From Rhodocyclaceae bacterium UBA2271 (GTDB taxonomy: Bacteria > Pseudomonadota > Gammaproteobacteria > Burkholderiales > Rhodocyclaceae): a stretch of DNA of 64,000 nt. Numbering within the stretch: position 1 is the stretch's first letter; every line of letters begins with the position of its first letter. Of the stretch, positions 61,041-64,000 are shown piece by piece. The stretch lies in contig DDXB01000053.1 of the NCBI GenBank assembly GCA_002347405.1, forward strand, positions 1-64,000, given 5' to 3'. The position numbers and the translations under genes were made by a program. The notes beneath the pieces were generated by a model. That model saw only the letters and a list, made by a program, of their open reading frames with translations, was not told the DNA's origin and ran no database searches.

Positions 61041-61574
61041 CTAATAAGTCAGGACGGAAAAGAAGGGCAGTTCAGCCTCGGCAATCCGCCTTGAGCCGCC
61101 GAGCGCCGGCAGGTCGATCACCGCGGCGGTTTCGACGAGATGGGCGCCAAGCCGCTGCATCAGGCGGGCGGCAGCGATCATCGTGCCGCCGGTGGCGACC
61201 AGATCGTCGATCACCAGCACGCGTTCGCCGGGGCTGGCGGCGTCGGTGTGCACCTCGACGGTGGCCTGCCCGTATTCCAGCGTATAGGATTCGGCCATGG
61301 TATCGAAGGGCAGCTTGCCCTGCTTGCGTACCGGCACGAAGCCGACGCCCAGATGGTGGGCCAGTGCCGCGCCAAGGATGAAGCCGCGCGCGTCGATGCC
61401 GGCGATGGCATCAAGTTGCTCGTCGCCATAGCGGTCGGCAAAGATGTCGATCAGGGCACGGAACGCCGGGCCGTTGCGCAACAGTGGCGTGATGTCGCGG
61501 AACTGCACGCCGGGCAGTGGCCAGTTGGCTACCGTGCGGATGTGGCGGGCGAGGTCGGCGGCGGGAATGGGCAT
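61041..61574 (-). CDS. apt: adenine phosphoribosyltransferase
   Basis: A 177-aa PRTase converting adenine + PRPP to AMP + PPi. It opens RHIRTVANWPLPGVQFRDITPLLRNG, has AGIDARGFILGAALAHHLGVGFVPVRKQGKLP and the PRPP motif VLVIDDLVATGGTMIAA. Length typical. Located between the permease and hpt genes with 8-9 bp gaps. Confidence 0.96.
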   Translation of the reverse strand: MPIPAADLARHIRTVANWPLPGVQFRDITPLLRNGPAFRALIDIFADRYGDEQLDAIAGIDARGFILGAALAHHLGVGFVPVRKQGKLPFDTMAESYTLEYGQATVEVHTDAASPGERVLVIDDLVATGGTMIAAARLMQRLGAHLVETAAVIDLPALGGSRRIAEAELPFFSVLTY

Positions 61575-61583
61575 GGCGAGGGC

Positions 61584-62876
61584 TTAGCCGAGGAAGGCAA
61601 ACTTCAAGATGAAAACCACGGCAATGATCGCGACGGCCGGCGACAGTTCGCGATGACGACCGGTCAATATTTTCAAGGCCGCATAGGAGATGAAGCCGAA
61701 GGCGATGCCGTGGGCGATCGAGAAGGTGAACGGCATGGTGATGGCGGTGATCACGCCCGGAGCCGCTTCGGTCAGGTCGTCCCAGTCGATTTCCGCCAGG
61801 CCGCGGATCATCAGCACGGCGACATAACACAGTGCCGGCGCGGTGGCATAGGGCGGCACCGCACTCGCCAGCGGCGAAAACACCAGGGCGGCAAGAAACA
61901 GCAGCGCGACGACCACGGCGGTGAGACCGGTGCGGCCGCCGACGGCGGTGCCGGCCGCGGACTCGATGTAGGCGGTGGCCGATGAAGTGCCGAGACCGGC
62001 CCCGGCGACGATCGCCGTCGAGTCGGCGAGCAGGGCTTTTTTCAGGCGCGGCAGGCGGCCATCCTTGTCGAGCAGACCGGCGCGGTGGGCGACGCCGATC
62101 AATGTGCCCGAGGCATCGAACAGTTCGACCAGAAAGAAGGTCATGATCACCGACAAAAGGCCCATGTTCAGCGCGCCGACGATGTCGAGCTGCATGAAGG
62201 TGGGCGCCAGCGACGGCGGCGCGGCGATGATGCCGGTGAAGGGGGAAAGGCCCATGGCCACCGAAATGCCGGTGACGGCGAGGATGCCGATGATGATCGC
62301 ACCCGGCACCTTGCGCTGTTCCAGCGCGACGATCAGGATGAAGCCAGCCACCGCCAGCAGCACGCCTGGCTGATGCAGGTCGCCCAGCGTCACCAGCGTG
62401 GCCTGATGGCCGGCAATCAGTCCGGCGTTCTTCAGGCCGATGATCGCCAGAAACAGTCCGATGCCGGCCGATATGGCGAATTTCAGCGAGCGTGGAATCG
62501 CATTGACGATCCACTCGCGCAGCCGGAACAGGCTGACCAGGATGAACAGCACGCCCGAGATGAACACGGCGCCGAGCGCCTGCTGCCAGGTAAAGCCCAT
62601 GCCGCCGACGACGGCGAAGGCGAAGTAGGCGTTGAGCCCCATGCCCGGCGCAATCGCGATCGGATAATTGGCATAGAGCCCCATGATCAGGGAGCCGATG
62701 GCGGCGGCGAGGCAGGTGGCGACGAACACCGCGTCCTTGGGCATGCCGGCGGCCGAAAGGATGTCAGGGTTGACGAAGATGATGTAAGCCATCGTCAGGA
62801 AGGTCGTCGCGCCCGCGAGAACCTCGGTGCGCACCGTGGTGCCATGCGCAGAAAGCTGGAAAAAGCGCTCCAACAT
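61584..62876 (-). CDS. NCS2-family purine permease (AzgA/PbuG type)
   Basis: A 430-aa inner-membrane transporter with about 13-14 helices. It starts MLERFFQLSAHGTTVRTEVLAGATTFLTMAYIIFVNPDILSAAGMPKDAVFVATCLAAAIGSLIMGLYANYPIAIAPGMGLNAYFAF, the AzgA/PbuG signature, and contains GTSSATAYIESAAGTAVGGRTGLTAV. It probably imports adenine, guanine or hypoxanthine for Apt and Hpt downstream. Confidence 0.94.
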   Translation of the reverse strand: MLERFFQLSAHGTTVRTEVLAGATTFLTMAYIIFVNPDILSAAGMPKDAVFVATCLAAAIGSLIMGLYANYPIAIAPGMGLNAYFAFAVVGGMGFTWQQALGAVFISGVLFILVSLFRLREWIVNAIPRSLKFAISAGIGLFLAIIGLKNAGLIAGHQATLVTLGDLHQPGVLLAVAGFILIVALEQRKVPGAIIIGILAVTGISVAMGLSPFTGIIAAPPSLAPTFMQLDIVGALNMGLLSVIMTFFLVELFDASGTLIGVAHRAGLLDKDGRLPRLKKALLADSTAIVAGAGLGTSSATAYIESAAGTAVGGRTGLTAVVVALLFLAALVFSPLASAVPPYATAPALCYVAVLMIRGLAEIDWDDLTEAAPGVITAITMPFTFSIAHGIAFGFISYAALKILTGRHRELSPAVAIIAVVFILKFAFLG

Positions 62877-62974
62877 GATTTTCGCCCCCAGGGAAAGGCG
62901 CGGATTCTAGAGGAAAAGCCGATTTCGGTGCGTCATTCCTGTGCTGCGGGAAGTAGTCGCCGTCCCCGTCCCCA

Positions 62975-63038
62975 TCTCCGTGTTCGCGGCGATCCGGCTG
63001 ACGCCGTCTCCGTGTTCGCGGCGATCCGGCTGACGCCG
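62975..63038. repeat. 32-bp tandem duplication
   Basis: Two exact head-to-tail copies (62975-63006, 63007-63038) of a unit starting TCTCCGTGTTCGCGGCGATC. The unit ends in the first bases of the adjacent R1 element. Confidence 0.85.
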
Positions 63039-63084
63039 TCTCGCCAGTCCCGAAAAAGGGATTCCCTTCGGTTACGCCGACTTT
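63034..63084 (-). repeat. R1 with 27-nt internal module
   Basis: On the minus strand AAAGTCGGCG, then a 27-nt module beginning TAACCGAAGGGAATCCC, then CTGGCGAGACGGCG. It corresponds to the R1 core opened between positions 10 and 11. In frame it would read KVGVTEGNPFFGTGETA against KVGAGGTA for the core. Confidence 0.75.
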
Positions 63085-63334
63085 TATTGCGTGATCCGCA
63101 CCATGATCGACTGTTTGGTCGCTGCCGCATCCATGTCGAAGCGGTCGCACTGCATCCTGCTGATGAACCAGCGTGCGCACGCTGGTGGATGCCAATTTTC
63201 CACCGTAGATGGAGCGTTTTAGCCTGTTCGTACGCTAGCGCACTGAAGTCCAGCCTGAATGGCACGAGAATCAAGCTTCAGTCGAGGCCAAGGCCACCCG
63301 ACCGCATTCCCTCTCCAACACCATACCTGGAGGC

Positions 63335-63670
63335 ATGATGACTAGCCTATTAACTGCAAGCCATGGAGCTGTCGCAGCCCGTAACGACATACTCGTGAAG
63401 GATCTGAAACGCGTCGTCGGCGATGCCGATGACCTGCTGCATGAACTGGCCAGCGCCGGTACCGAAGAATTAGCCACGGCGCGTACGCGGATCGAGGCCA
63501 GCCTCGGTGAAGTCGAGGCCAGTCTCCGCGCAGCACGCCGCGCTTTTGCGCGCCAGGCACGCATTGCGGCTGATGCCACCAATGAGTACGTCAGGAAAAA
63601 TCCCTGGAAACTCGTCGGCATTGTGACGGCGGCAGGACTCCTCGCCGCCCTGCTTCTCAGTCGGCGCTGA
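63335..63670 (+). CDS. DUF883 (ElaB/YqjD-like) protein
   Basis: A 111-aa protein with a helical, charged body (DILVKDLKRVVGDADDLLHELASAGTEELATARTRIEASLGEVEASLRAARRAFARQARIAADATNEYVRKNPWKLVG) and one C-terminal helix (IVTAAGLLAALLLSRR). These proteins anchor ribosomes to the inner membrane in stationary phase in E. coli. The NPWK motif before the helix is characteristic. Two Met codons at the start. Confidence 0.92.
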   Translation: MMTSLLTASHGAVAARNDILVKDLKRVVGDADDLLHELASAGTEELATARTRIEASLGEVEASLRAARRAFARQARIAADATNEYVRKNPWKLVGIVTAAGLLAALLLSRR

Positions 63671-63717
63671 TCGGGCATTGGCCGAACATGCTCTGCTCAC
63701 TGCTGTTGCGCTGAAGC

Positions 63718-64000
63718 ATGCTGAAGGTAGTCCATGTCACGACCCACTGGGTCTGGCGTCTGAAGATTGTTCTGCGCCAGTCGCTGTCCGCCTGGGTCGA
63801 TCAGCGCGCATCCAGCAAGGGCGCGGCACTGGCGTTCTACACCCTGTTTTCCATGACGCCCATCCTCGTGCTGGCCATCGCGCTGGCCGGCTACTTTTTC
63901 GGTGCCGAGGCAGCGCAGGGCGAGATCGTCGCCCAACTGCAAGGGCTGGTCGGGCCGAATGGCGCAATGGCGATTCAGGCCATGCTGGCGGCGGCGCGCG
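63718..64000 (+). CDS. YihY/BrkB-family membrane protein, cut by the window end
   Basis: The first 94 codons are visible. The start MLKVVHVTTHWVWRLKIVLRQSLSAWVDQRASSKGAALAFYTLFSMTPILVLAIALAGYFFG shows the family hallmark KGAALAFYTLFSMTP and the first helix. Family members are six-helix inner-membrane proteins of unclear function, once misassigned as RNase BN. Starts 47 bp after the DUF883 gene. Incomplete. Confidence 0.85.
   Translation, partial: MLKVVHVTTHWVWRLKIVLRQSLSAWVDQRASSKGAALAFYTLFSMTPILVLAIALAGYFFGAEAAQGEIVAQLQGLVGPNGAMAIQAMLAAAR

Larger units (their letters stand above)
62877..63334. other. repeat-bearing gap between the purine permease and DUF883 genes
   Basis: 458 bp without a credible gene. 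It holds a 32-bp tandem duplication (62975-63038) and an expanded R1 element (63034-63084). The remainder (63090-63300) has no repeat or gene that I recognise; it must carry the promoters of the two flanking divergent genes. Confidence 0.55.

Noticed and set aside
62933..63274. 113-codon frame in the gap before the DUF883 gene
   Set aside because: Runs through the tandem duplication and R1 element; product is arginine-rich repeat translation, not a protein family.

Overview
The window is about 64 kb of dense, high-GC chromosomal DNA with no plasmid, phage, rRNA, tRNA or CRISPR signature that I could see. Gene content and order suggest a betaproteobacterium, most likely in the Rhodocyclales: prfB-lysS-mnmC, alaA-hom-thrC, a phenylacetate-CoA ligase next to a complete LIV-type ABC transporter, an ADP-forming acyl-CoA synthetase with TRAP transport, and a MaoC-phosphotransacetylase fusion beside acetate kinase. 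This assignment is inference from gene families, not a phylogeny.

Layout. 0-5.4 kb (minus strand): a cation and stress block with a CBS-pair protein, a P2-type cation ATPase, a frameshifted Na+/Ca2+ exchanger and a tandem universal stress protein. 5.5-10.8 kb (minus): a membrane quality-control block with a TerB/DUF697-like protein, a NaChBac-like ion channel, HtpX protease, a small membrane protein, flotillin FloA, a Bax-inhibitor-1/YccA-like protein and an HPF/RaiA ribosome factor. 11.1-12.6 kb: dnaB. 12.8-19.5 kb: LIV-type binding protein and paaK (minus), then livHMG and a hemerythrin-LivF fusion (plus). 19.9-23.6 kb (minus): PIN-PhoH, PrxQ-type peroxiredoxin, ArnD-like protein, ArnE/EamA-like protein and an Mth938-domain protein. 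23.7-29.5 kb (plus): alaA, hom, a polytopic membrane protein, thrC and a methyltransferase. 29.5-34.1 kb: a 45-aa membrane peptide, HU, an MFS exporter, an HD-GYP response regulator and gltX. 34.2-43.3 kb (minus): glycine-zipper protein, mnmC, lysS, prfB with its programmed frameshift, a SulP-STAS-cNMP transporter and prfC. 43.5-47.7 kb: rlmF, a methyltransferase, hemG, alanine dehydrogenase and a conserved small protein. 48.0-55.4 kb (minus): two crotonases, ADP-forming acyl-CoA synthetase, and a TAXI-TRAP permease with its binding protein, a plausible carboxylic-acid uptake and CoA-activation module. 55.5-62.9 kb (minus): glutamate dehydrogenase, YitT, ackA, maoC-pta, hpt, apt and a purine permease. 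63.3 kb to the end: DUF883 protein and the start of a BrkB/YihY protein.

The most unusual material is a set of modular interspersed repeats. One module is a hairpin with a nearly constant 15-nt loop (TTGGGGCGGCCCGGC) whose 8-10 bp arms differ in every copy but are perfectly complementary in all five intact copies. A second module (R1) is a 24-bp core, reading KVGAGGTA in one frame, found about twelve times between genes and inside genes. Its longer variants carry internal insertions of 21 or 27 nt, both multiples of three. The modules combine into composites between convergent genes, including a roughly 340-bp element with perfect 34-bp inverted ends between livF and phoH. They also lie in frame inside the cation ATPase, mnmC, phoH, the hom-thrC membrane protein and the glycine-zipper protein.

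Together the genes describe a metabolically flexible heterotroph that takes up organic acids through LIV-ABC and TRAP systems, activates them to CoA thioesters, and can interconvert acetyl-CoA and acetate, with a good set of membrane-stress functions.
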